From contig JBGALT010000007.1 of NCBI GenBank assembly GCA_044223665.1, positions 1 through 64,000 of the forward strand: 64,000 bases of DNA, given 5' to 3'. Both the position numbers and the translations under genes were made by a program. The notes under the pieces were generated by a model, which was given only the letters and a program-made list of their open reading frames with translations, ran no database searches and was not told where the DNA came from. The stretch is from JBBSAT01 sp044223665. GTDB taxonomy: Bacteria; Myxococcota_A; Polyangia; Polyangiales; Sandaracinaceae. Shown piece by piece: positions 32,023-40,028 of the stretch; the first letter of the stretch is position 1; each line of letters opens with the position of its first letter.

Positions 32023-32337
32023 ATGCTCGGGCTGTTTGGCGACCGGACGTTCGTGCTGAGCGTGGTGGTCCTCGCCGCTGCGGTGGTGTTCGCATGTGCG
32101 ACGGCCCGTACGCCGTCGGTCACCGGCTGTACGGCCGTCGACGACTGCACGATGGCGGGGTTTCCCGCCGGGACCCAGTGCCTCGGGGGCTACTGCATCC
32201 CTCCGGGCACGGACGCCGGCCCTCTGCCCGACACCGGCCTCGACAGCGGCAGCGCCAGCGAAGACAGCGGCGGGTTGGATACGGGCGCGCTGCTCGACGG
32301 CGCCGCCGACGACGCGCCGAGCTCCGGCAGCCTCTGA
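32023..32337 (+). CDS. Small Cys-rich lipoprotein
   Basis: 104 residues. A hydrophobic signal (VLSVVVLAAAVVFACA) has a lipobox at VFAC. A short Cys cluster follows (GCTAVDDCTMAGFPAGTQCL then GGYCIPPG), and the rest is a Asp/Gly/Ser/Ala-rich linker (TDAGPLPDTGLDSGSASEDS). It looks like the N-terminal anchor and linker of larger Cys-repeat lipoproteins but ends early by a normal stop. Role unknown. Confidence 0.65.
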   Translation: MLGLFGDRTFVLSVVVLAAAVVFACATARTPSVTGCTAVDDCTMAGFPAGTQCLGGYCIPPGTDAGPLPDTGLDSGSASEDSGGLDTGALLDGAADDAPSSGSL

Positions 32338-32355
32338 TCGCCGATCGCGGATCGC

Positions 32356-32988
32356 CTACTTCGTGCCGAAGAGGCGGTCGCCCGCGTCGCCGAGCCCCGG
32401 GAGGATGTAGCCCTTCTCGTTGAGCTTCTCGTCGACGGCCGCGCACCACACGTGCACGTCGGGGTGTGCGTCGTGCAGCGTGTGGATGCCCTCCGGCGCC
32501 GCGAGCAGGCAGACGAACTTGATCGACTTCGGCCGCTTCTCCTTGATGCGATCGATCGCCGCGACCGCGGAGTTACCGGTGGCGAGCATCGGGTCGACCA
32601 CGATGACGTCGCGGTTCTCGATGTCGCCGGGGACCTTGAAGTAGTACTCGACCGCGAGCAGCGTCTTCGGATCGCGATAGAGGCCGATGTGTCCGATGCG
32701 GGCCGAAGGCACGATGCGCAACACGCCGTTCAGGATGCCGTCGCCGGCGCGCAGGATCGAGATGACCACGAGCTTCTTGCCCTCGATCACCGGCGCGTCC
32801 ATCTCCATCAGCGGCGTCTCGATGCGCTCGGTGGAGAGCGGGAAGTCGCGTGTGACCTCGTAGGCGAGCAGCATCGAGATCTCCTCGAGCAGCTGTCGGA
32901 ACTGGCTGGTCGAGGTGTGCTTGCGCCGCATCAGCGAGAGCTTGTGCTGGACGAGCGGATGCGAGACGACGTGGACCTCTCCGGTCAT
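32356..32988 (-). CDS. upp: Uracil phosphoribosyltransferase
   Basis: 210 residues, the family length. It converts uracil and PRPP into UMP for pyrimidine salvage. PRPP loop DVIVVDPMLATGNSAVAAID, N-terminal HPLVQHKLSLMR, and the uracil-binding end GYILPGLGDAGDRLFGTK are all intact. AAAGGA lies upstream of the ATG. Single gene on the minus strand, convergent with the small lipoprotein gene. Confidence 0.97.
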   Translation of the reverse strand: MTGEVHVVSHPLVQHKLSLMRRKHTSTSQFRQLLEEISMLLAYEVTRDFPLSTERIETPLMEMDAPVIEGKKLVVISILRAGDGILNGVLRIVPSARIGHIGLYRDPKTLLAVEYYFKVPGDIENRDVIVVDPMLATGNSAVAAIDRIKEKRPKSIKFVCLLAAPEGIHTLHDAHPDVHVWCAAVDEKLNEKGYILPGLGDAGDRLFGTK

Positions 32989-33102
32989 GGGGTGCGAGTC
33001 CTTTCGCGGCGAGAGTACGCCAACGCGGCCCCTCGTGGTCGGTCGCCGGCGCCGGCGCGCGCGCAGTGCCCTGGCCCGATCGGTCCGGCAGCTCCAGGCT
33101 GG

Positions 33103-35325
33103 TCAGTTCGAGACCGTCAGCGTGTAGCTCGAGCACGTGACGGGCTGGCCCGTTCGCCGGTAGACGTGCACGTAGACCGTGCCGCTCGAGCCGACCGGTG
33201 GAACGGGGTACCCGACGTCCGAGAAGACTTCCCAGTCGGTCCTGCCGATCGAGTTACCGCCCTCGGTGCCGCAGAGGTTCGCTCCTCCCGCGCAGTTGTT
33301 GAGGACGTCCAACTGGAACGCGTTGCCGGGATTGGTCGTGAGCCGCACGCGTGGGTGGTAGGCGGGGTTGGAGGCTCCCGTGAACGTCACGACGAGCCAG
33401 GCCTCCGTCCCGACCGGGACGAGGTTGCCCGTGTAGGTGATCACCTGGCCGATGTTGAGCGTGCCGAGCGCAGTCGGTGCAAGGCAGGATCCCGAGGTGC
33501 CGGTCGACGTACACTCGCAACCGCCGCCGCACTGGAGGTCGACGTCGAAGTGACCGGCCGTGCACCCGGTGATCTGGCACGTCCCCGCCGTACACGTCGT
33601 CCCGAGCACGTTGCCGGCACAAGTCGTGTTGCAGTCGTTGCCGCAGGAGCCGCACGCGTTGGTGCTGTTCGCCAGGTTCGTCTCGCAGCCGTCGCTCACC
33701 AGGCCGTTGCAGTTCCCGAAGAGCGTGTTGCACGACGCGACCGTGCAGCTGCCGGCCGAGCAGCCGGCGACGCCGTTGGCCACCGTGCACACGCGGCCGC
33801 AGACCCCGCAGCTGGTCGGGCTGGCGAGGTTGGCCTCGCAGCCGTCGACGGGGTTGTTGTTGCAGTCGGCGAACCCGGCGTTGCAGGACGTGATCGTGCA
33901 GCTGCTGCCCGCGCAGCCCATCGTCGCGTTCGGCGCGGTGCAGATGTGGCCGCAGCTCCCGCAGTTGCTGGCGTCCGACGTGGTCGAGACCTCGCATCCG
34001 TCGGCCACCTGACCGTTGCAGTCCCCGCGCCCCGGATCGCAAATCCCCACGGTGCAGAAGGTGCCGGAGCAGCCGGCAGTCGCGTTCGGGACCATGCAGA
34101 CGTTGCCGCAGCCACCACAGCTGCCGGGATCGCTCGCGACGTTGGTCTCGCAGCCGGTCGTGGCGCTGAGGTCGCAGTCGGCGAACGGCGGGATGCAGCT
34201 CGCGACCGTGCACGCGCTGGCCATGCAGCCCGCGACGCCGTTGGCGACGGCGCAGACCATGCCGCAGCCGTTGCAGTTGTCCCGATCGCTCGTGGTGTCG
34301 ACCTCGCATCCATCGGCGGGATCGAGGTTGCAGTCCGCGAATCCGGCGTCGCACGACGCGATCACGCAGCCGGTCGCCGCGCATCCCATCGTGGCATGCG
34401 CGCCGCTACAGACGTGGCCGCAGGCGGTGCAGTTCGCGGGATCGTCGGTCGTGCTCGCTTCGCAGCCGTCGGTCGCGTTCCCGTTGCAGTCGGCGTAGGG
34501 CGCGGTGCACTCGAGCTCGCAGGCCCCTGCGACGCTACAGCGAGCCGTGGAGTGGGGCCCCGCCGGGCACGGCGTGCACGAGCTGCCGCACGAGGCGACT
34601 GCCGTGTCGTCGGCGCACGTGTCGCCGCAGGCGTGGTAGCCGGGATCGCACGTCGGCGTGCAGGTCCCGCCGCTGCAATTCGGCGTTCCATGGCCCGGGT
34701 CGGCGCACGCGGTCGTGCAGTCTCCGCAGTGCATCTCGTCGGTCATCACGTCGACGCAGGAGGAGCCGCAGCGCTGCTCGCCGCCGGCGCAGTCGCTCAC
34801 GCACGCGCGGGCGCCGCTGCCGTCGAGCCCGCACAGCGGCGTGGCTCCGCTACAGACCGTTCCGCAGCTGCCGCAGTGGTCGACGGTGGAGAGATCGGTC
34901 TCGCAGCCGTCCGCGGGATCACCGTTGCAGTCGGCGAACCCGGCGTCGCAGGCGCCGGTCAGGTCGCAGTCGCCGGCCGTGCAGGTCACGAGGGTGCCGT
35001 CGACGTGCGGGAGCGACGTGCAGTCGTTCGTGCAATCGCCGCAGTGCGCTGGATCGGTCTGCAGATCGGCACAGTCGGTGCCGCACGTCGTGGCCCCGCA
35101 GAACGCGTCGGCGCCGCCGTCACTGCCGCCGCCCGAATCCCCTCCACCGTCGGCGGCGTCGATCCGCGCGTCGGAAGCGCGTCCGTCCAGCGCCGCGTCG
35201 GTACTGCCGCCATCCCTCGTGGTCGGGTTGTCTCCGCCGGCGCAATCGCAGCCGGCCGCCCCCAGCGCCGCGAGCGGCAATGCCAGACAGACCAGCGTGG
35301 AGAGGACGCTCGTTCGCGACGTCAT
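33103..35325 (-). CDS. Large Cys-repeat lipoprotein
   Basis: 740 residues. The signal peptide ends with the lipobox LGAAGC. An Asp/Gly-rich linker follows, then about nine tandem units of 45-48 residues of the form C..GFADCN.DPADGCE..T..D..NCG.CG.VC...NAT.GC, common in Myxococcota surface proteins. The C-terminal 130 residues (ALGTLNIGQVITYTGNLVPV, then TEAWLVVTFTGASN) look like a PPC-type beta-sandwich. It would be exposed on the outer membrane with a disulfide-rich stalk. Ligand unknown; single gene. Confidence 0.82.
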   Translation of the reverse strand: MTSRTSVLSTLVCLALPLAALGAAGCDCAGGDNPTTRDGGSTDAALDGRASDARIDAADGGGDSGGGSDGGADAFCGATTCGTDCADLQTDPAHCGDCTNDCTSLPHVDGTLVTCTAGDCDLTGACDAGFADCNGDPADGCETDLSTVDHCGSCGTVCSGATPLCGLDGSGARACVSDCAGGEQRCGSSCVDVMTDEMHCGDCTTACADPGHGTPNCSGGTCTPTCDPGYHACGDTCADDTAVASCGSSCTPCPAGPHSTARCSVAGACELECTAPYADCNGNATDGCEASTTDDPANCTACGHVCSGAHATMGCAATGCVIASCDAGFADCNLDPADGCEVDTTSDRDNCNGCGMVCAVANGVAGCMASACTVASCIPPFADCDLSATTGCETNVASDPGSCGGCGNVCMVPNATAGCSGTFCTVGICDPGRGDCNGQVADGCEVSTTSDASNCGSCGHICTAPNATMGCAGSSCTITSCNAGFADCNNNPVDGCEANLASPTSCGVCGRVCTVANGVAGCSAGSCTVASCNTLFGNCNGLVSDGCETNLANSTNACGSCGNDCNTTCAGNVLGTTCTAGTCQITGCTAGHFDVDLQCGGGCECTSTGTSGSCLAPTALGTLNIGQVITYTGNLVPVGTEAWLVVTFTGASNPAYHPRVRLTTNPGNAFQLDVLNNCAGGANLCGTEGGNSIGRTDWEVFSDVGYPVPPVGSSGTVYVHVYRRTGQPVTCSSYTLTVSN

Positions 35326-35370
35326 CCGGCCAGCATACCGCGTCCGGGGCCGGCTCGCGCGGCCCCTGGC

Positions 35371-36012
35371 TCACCGGGCGCGGGCGAGCACCAACGTCGT
35401 AAGCATCTGGGTGAGCGTTCGCTCCACGTCTTCTTCGGGGACCGAGGCGGGGCGATCGACGGCGCTCGCGATCACGGCCTGGCTCACCATGACGGTGAGG
35501 AGGAACGTCGCCGCCTCCACGTTCACGGCCGGCGGCGGCTCGGCGCCGCCCGGCAGGCGCGTGACCTTCGCCAGCGCGATCATCTGCTCGGGCAGCGCGC
35601 GGATCTCGTCGAGGTCCCAGAGGAAAGGCACCTCGCGCGAGAGCACCCGCACGAGATCGCGCCGCGAGCCCACGGCGACGAACATCGCGTGCACCCACGC
35701 GGCGAGCGCACGCTCCGGATCGCTCGGATCGAGCGCCAAGAAGGCCGCGGCGATCTCCTCGAGGATGCGCTGCACGGTGCGCCGCGCGACCTGGGCGACG
35801 ATCGCGTCCTTGTCGGGGAAGTACTCGTAGAGCGAGCCGATCGCGACGCCCGCGGTGTCCGCGACGTGGTTGGTGGTGATCGCCGCGTAGCCGTGCTTGG
35901 CGAGGAGCTGCTCGCCCGCGTCGACGATCGCGTCGAAGGTCGCCCGGGCCCGAGCCTGGGCCGGGATGCGGTGCGGGCGATGGTCGGATTTCGGCTTTCG
36001 CTTCGTGGACAT
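35371..36012 (-). CDS. TetR family transcriptional regulator
   Basis: 213 residues, ATG at 36012. N-terminal TetR HTH: RARATFDAIVDAGEQLLAKH, then GYAAITTNHVADTAGVAIGS followed by LYEYFPDKDAIVAQV. The C-terminal ligand domain resembles TetR_C_33-like AcrR relatives. Divergent from the MpaB-like gene with 57 bases between starts; the gap contains a short inverted element (CGGGA..TCCCG near 36042), so it probably controls that neighbour. Confidence 0.92.
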   Translation of the reverse strand: MSTKRKPKSDHRPHRIPAQARARATFDAIVDAGEQLLAKHGYAAITTNHVADTAGVAIGSLYEYFPDKDAIVAQVARRTVQRILEEIAAAFLALDPSDPERALAAWVHAMFVAVGSRRDLVRVLSREVPFLWDLDEIRALPEQMIALAKVTRLPGGAEPPPAVNVEAATFLLTVMVSQAVIASAVDRPASVPEEDVERTLTQMLTTLVLARAR

Positions 36013-36069
36013 GGGCGCGCTGCGCGGACCCGAGTAGAGCACGGGAAGGGCTCCCGCTACCGTGGAGAC

Positions 36070-37320
36070 ATGGCGGATGTGCCGGCAGTGAGGCGTGGGC
36101 CGACCGAGGTGGATGGGCCGGAGCGGGCGCCGGCTCCGGCGCGCTGGCGAGCGCTCGGCCGCGGGCCTGGCCTGATGGACGTGCGCCTGCCGATCGTGCC
36201 GAAGATCGCGCCGGACGATCCGCGGATCGCCGCGATGCGGGACGCGCTCGGAGATGGCGACCCGCTCGCCGACGCGCTCGCGGCCTGGATGATCGAGACG
36301 CCCGGCGCGCGCACGCTCTTCGCGCGGGCGGTCGACGAAGGCATCGACGCGGTGAAGGACGCGCCGGCGCCGCTGCGCACGTTCTTCCGCGAGATCGATC
36401 GCGTGCCGGCGTGGCTCGACCGCGACGAGGTGCGTCTCGGCACCGAGACGATGGCGCGTGTCGGCGTCGGCGGATACACGGCGCTCGGCAGCGTGTCGCT
36501 CATGAGCGGCTACCTCGGGAGCGCGGCGGTGAAGCCGCTCGTGATGACCGGGCAGCTCACGAAGATGGCGCGGCGGCGACTGATCGAGACGTCGAAGTTC
36601 GTGCTCGACGTGTCGATGTCGAACGACTTCGGGCGCTTCTCGCCGGGCTTCCGCGCGGCGCTCCACGTGCGCCTCATCCACGCGATGGTGCGCCGCACGC
36701 TCCGGGCCTCGCCGAAGTGGCGCACGGAGCTCTGGGGCGAGCCGATCAACCAGCACGACATGGTCGCGACGAACCTCCAGTTCTCGAGCACGTTCGTCGT
36801 GGGCCTGCTCGCGCAGGGCTACCTGATCTCGGCGCGCGAGCGCGAGGCGCTGATGCACCTCTGGCGCTACGTGGGCCTGATCTCCGGCGTCCGCGACGAT
36901 CTCCTGCCGAGGACGTTCCGCGACGGCATCGAGCTCGGCGATCTCGTCAACCGCACCGAGGCCGGGCCGGACGAAGACAGCCGCGCGCTCGCGACCGCGC
37001 TCGTGTCGGCGTCGCGAGAGCTGCACGTGGAGGGGCTCGGGCCCGTGCTCGGCGAGCTGAAGACGCGCGTCGAGGTGGGCCTCTCGCGCTTCGTGATCGG
37101 CGATCGCGCGGCCGACGCGCTGGGGCTCGCGAACGACGGCTTCAAGTACGCGCCGCTGGTGCTCGCGCCGCTCACGATGGCGAGCGAGGTCGTTCGCCGC
37201 ATCGTCCCCGGCGCCCGCGCGCTGTCGATCCGCATGGGCACGCAGATCGCGAAGGACGCGATCGAGCGCTCGCTCGCCGGCAAGCCGCCGCCGTTCGCGC
37301 CTGTGGCCACTCCTGGCTGA
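36070..37320 (+). CDS. MpaB/Lcp-like oxygenase family protein (DUF2236)
   Basis: 416 residues, ATG at 36070 with GGAG upstream. The core matches the Lcp/MpaB heme-protein family: FREIDRVPAWLDRDEVRLGT, SVSLMSGYLGSAAVKPLVMT, the helix RLIHAMVRRTLRASPKW that carries the family's Arg/His positions, and GEPINQHDMVATNLQFSSTF. Lcp-type members cleave isoprenoid polymers with oxygen; other members act on terpenoid side chains. It has no secretion signal. The divergent TetR gene suggests induction by a hydrophobic ligand. Confidence 0.82.
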   Translation: MADVPAVRRGPTEVDGPERAPAPARWRALGRGPGLMDVRLPIVPKIAPDDPRIAAMRDALGDGDPLADALAAWMIETPGARTLFARAVDEGIDAVKDAPAPLRTFFREIDRVPAWLDRDEVRLGTETMARVGVGGYTALGSVSLMSGYLGSAAVKPLVMTGQLTKMARRRLIETSKFVLDVSMSNDFGRFSPGFRAALHVRLIHAMVRRTLRASPKWRTELWGEPINQHDMVATNLQFSSTFVVGLLAQGYLISAREREALMHLWRYVGLISGVRDDLLPRTFRDGIELGDLVNRTEAGPDEDSRALATALVSASRELHVEGLGPVLGELKTRVEVGLSRFVIGDRAADALGLANDGFKYAPLVLAPLTMASEVVRRIVPGARALSIRMGTQIAKDAIERSLAGKPPPFAPVATPG

Positions 37321-37455
37321 GGGAGCTCGCGAAACGGTGACGGTGCTCGGGACTGCGCGCCCCCACCGACCGCCGCGGCAAGCACCTCTTCCTCTTCACG
37401 TGCGCGCCCGCGACGATCCCGATCTCGTGAGGTGATGCGGCGGGCGCTCGTCTTG

Positions 37456-37503
37456 GGGTGAGGTCGGTGCCCTCACCCAGCCTCTCCCACGAAATGGGAG
37501 GGG
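37456..37503. terminator. Two adjacent hairpins between convergent genes
   Basis: Hairpin 1: GGGTGAGG / CCTCACCC with a 7-base loop (37456-37478). Hairpin 2: CCTCTCCCA / TGGGAGGGG with loop CGAAA (37481-37503). They lie between the ends of the MpaB-like gene and rsh, which converge. No T-tract follows, so intrinsic termination is not certain. The remainder of 37321-37560 shows no gene. Confidence 0.45.
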
Positions 37504-37560
37504 GCCGAGCTCCGTGGTCGATGCGCGCCCGATCCGGGCGTCCGAGGCGCTCGATCCGTG

Positions 37561-37646
37561 GCGTCAGCCGCGCTCGACCCCCGCGTCAGCCGCGCTCGAC
37601 CCCGGCGTCAGCCGCGCTCGACCCCGGCGTCAGCCGCGCTCGACGG
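37561..37646. repeat. 22-bp tandem repeat spanning the rsh stop codon
   Basis: Three full units plus a 20-base fourth: GCGTCAGCCGCGCTCGACCC followed by C(C/G). The rightmost unit contains the last codons and stop of rsh (minus strand VERG-stop, stop at 37630-37632), and the other three lie downstream of it. A weaker fifth unit precedes at about 37548. Spacing is constant with no spacers, so it is not a CRISPR. Confidence 0.9.
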
Positions 37647-39771
37647 AGTAGACACCGTCCACGCCCTGGATCTTGCGCATCAGCATCTGGAGCTTGCCGG
37701 CGTCGTCCACCTGGAAGTGGAAGAGATTGATCGCCGTCCCGTCGGCGCCGACGCGGCAATTGGCCTCTTGGATGTTCACGCCGCTCTCGGTGAACGCCGC
37801 CGTCATGTTCGACAAGAGGCCCGGCTTGTCGGTCGTGATGACGCGCAGCACGACCGGGCGCGCGACCTTCACACGATCGCTCCAGCTCACGTCGATCCTG
37901 CGCTCGGGGTCGAGCTCCATGGCCTTGCTGCAGCCGCGCCGGTGCACGGTGATGCCGCGACCGCGGGTGATCCAGCCGGTGATCGCGTCGCCCGGCAGCG
38001 GCGAGCAGCACTGCGCGAAGCGCACGACGAGATCGTCGGTGTCGTCGATGCGGATCCCGCCGGCGGAGCTGCCGCCGGTGACGCGGCGCACCGTCTTCTC
38101 GAAGAGGCTCGGCGTCACCGTGCTGGCCGACTGCTCGTCGCGCACCGCGTAGTCGTAGACCTCTTCCGCCTCGATCTTGCCGATGCCGACCGCTGCGAAG
38201 AGCTCGTCGGGCACCTGCATCTTCCAGTGCACGGCGGCCTTCTCGGCCTCGCCGCTCTTCATGAATCGCGCGAAGCTCATGTCGCGCTTGTGGAACGCGC
38301 GCTCGACGAGGTCGCGCCCGAGCTTGGTCGAGCGGCGGCGCTCTTCGTTGCGGACGTACGCGCGGATCTTGCCGCGGGCGCGCGCGGTGGCCGCGAACTC
38401 GAGCCAGTCCTTGCTCGGGTGCTGCGTCGTGGACGTGAGGATCTCGACCGTGTCGCCGCTCCGCATCTGGTAGCGGAGCGGCACGATCGCGCCGTTCACG
38501 CGCGCGCCCGAGCAGTGGTCACCGACCTCGCTGTGGATCGTGTACGCGAAGTCGATGGGCGTCGCGCCGCGAGGGAACACCTTCAGCTCGCCCTTCGGCG
38601 TGAAGATGAAGACCTCTTCGCTGAAGAGGTCGACCTTCACGGAGTCGAGGAACTCGGCGGGATCCGAGAGCTCCTGGAACTCCATCAGCTGCTTGAGCCA
38701 CCCGAAGCGGGCGGCGTCCTTGCTGTCGAGCCCGCCGCCGCGCTCCTTGTACTTCCAGTGCGCCGCGATGCCGTGCTCGGCCGTCGAGTGCATCTCGTGG
38801 GTGCGGATCTGCACCTCGATGCGCCGCTGGCCGGGGCCGATGCACGTCGTGTGCAGTGACTGGTACATGTTCGGCTTGGGAAGCGCGATGTAGTCCTTGA
38901 AGCGCCCGGGGATGGGCGTCCACTGCGAGTGGATGACGCCGAGCGCCGCGTAGCAGTCGCTCACGTTCTCCATCAGCACGCGGAACGCCAGCACGTCGTG
39001 CACCTGATCGAAGGGCACGTTGTTGTGCACCATCTTCCGGTAGATCGAGTAGAGGTGCTTGGCGCGCCCGCTCACGTCGACCGCGAAGCCGCGCTCGACG
39101 AGCATCTTGCTGATGCGCTTGACGACGTCGGTGATGTAGCGGTCGCGATCGCGCTGGACCTTCTTCGTCTTGTCGACGAGGTCGGCGTACTGCTCGGGAT
39201 AGAGGTAGCTGAAGCTCAGGTCCTCGAGCTCGCTCTTCAGCCAGTTGATACCGAGGCGGCCGGCGAGCGGCGCGTAGATGTCGAGCGTCTCCTGCGCGAT
39301 GCGCTGCTGCGCCTCGGGCTTCATGTGCTCGAGCGTGCGCATGTTGTCCAGACGGTCGGCGAGCTTGACGACGAGCACGCGGATGTCGCGCGCCATCGCG
39401 ATCAGCATCTTGCGGAACGACTCGGCCTGCTGGTCTTCCTTGCTGGTGAAGTTGATCTTGCCGAGCTTGGTGACGCCGTCGACGAGGAAGGCGATCTCGT
39501 CGCCGAAGCGCTCGCGCATCTCGGCATCGCTGACGCCCGTGTCCTCGACCACGTCGTGCAGGAGCGCGGCGCACACGCTCGACACGTCGAGCTTCATCTC
39601 CGCGATGATCCCGGCGACCGAGACCGGATGGATGATGTACGGGTCGCCCGACTTGCGGAGCTGGCCGTCGTGCTTGTCGGCCGCGAACACGTAGGCGCGA
39701 TGGATCAGGTCGAGATCGGCCGCCGGCTGATAGCCGCGGACCGAATCGACGATGTCCGTCAAGCGAACCAT
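37630..39771 (-). CDS. rsh: (p)ppGpp synthetase/hydrolase (RelA/SpoT homologue)
   Basis: 713 residues from the ATG at 39771 (an upstream in-frame start would add 23 residues). HD hydrolase domain with HP.SVAGI, HDVVED and DRLDNMRTL; synthetase domain with FRVLMENVSDCYAALGVIHS, KDYIALPKPNMYQSLHTT and EHGIAAHWKYKE; TGS domain FIFTPKGELKVFPRGATPID; zinc-finger-like region VVRFAQCCSPLPGDAITGWI; C-terminal ACT domain VLRVITTDKPGLLSNMTAAF. All catalytic motifs for both activities look intact, so this is a bifunctional Rsh controlling the stringent response. It is monocistronic. Confidence 0.97.
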   Translation of the reverse strand: MVRLTDIVDSVRGYQPAADLDLIHRAYVFAADKHDGQLRKSGDPYIIHPVSVAGIIAEMKLDVSSVCAALLHDVVEDTGVSDAEMRERFGDEIAFLVDGVTKLGKINFTSKEDQQAESFRKMLIAMARDIRVLVVKLADRLDNMRTLEHMKPEAQQRIAQETLDIYAPLAGRLGINWLKSELEDLSFSYLYPEQYADLVDKTKKVQRDRDRYITDVVKRISKMLVERGFAVDVSGRAKHLYSIYRKMVHNNVPFDQVHDVLAFRVLMENVSDCYAALGVIHSQWTPIPGRFKDYIALPKPNMYQSLHTTCIGPGQRRIEVQIRTHEMHSTAEHGIAAHWKYKERGGGLDSKDAARFGWLKQLMEFQELSDPAEFLDSVKVDLFSEEVFIFTPKGELKVFPRGATPIDFAYTIHSEVGDHCSGARVNGAIVPLRYQMRSGDTVEILTSTTQHPSKDWLEFAATARARGKIRAYVRNEERRRSTKLGRDLVERAFHKRDMSFARFMKSGEAEKAAVHWKMQVPDELFAAVGIGKIEAEEVYDYAVRDEQSASTVTPSLFEKTVRRVTGGSSAGGIRIDDTDDLVVRFAQCCSPLPGDAITGWITRGRGITVHRRGCSKAMELDPERRIDVSWSDRVKVARPVVLRVITTDKPGLLSNMTAAFTESGVNIQEANCRVGADGTAINLFHFQVDDAGKLQMLMRKIQGVDGVYSVERG

Positions 39772-40028
39772 GGGCAACGTCCCGACAGCGACACTTCCCA
39801 CGACCTCAAGTTGCCCCCGCGTGGTGGAAAGGCCAGCCACCCGAAAGGACGGAAAGCCTACCGTGGCGCCGCGAAAAGCGGCAAGGGAACGACCGATCGG
39901 GTGCGATCACCAGCGATCTCGGGGTGATCCGAGGCGTCACGAACCGTCCGAGAGGTCCGGGCTCGCTCGGTCGAGCTCCGCGCGACGCCCTCCACCGGGC
40001 CGCGGCGTCGGAAGATCGCGTCGGAGCT

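Noticed and set aside
32452..36069. Huge plus-strand open frame running into the MpaB-like gene
   Set aside because: Only the part from 36070 has protein-like composition. The upstream 1200 codons are antisense to upp, the Cys-repeat lipoprotein and the TetR gene.
37561..37646. 22-bp tandem repeat as a mini CRISPR
   Set aside because: Units are directly adjacent with no spacers, and no cas gene is present.
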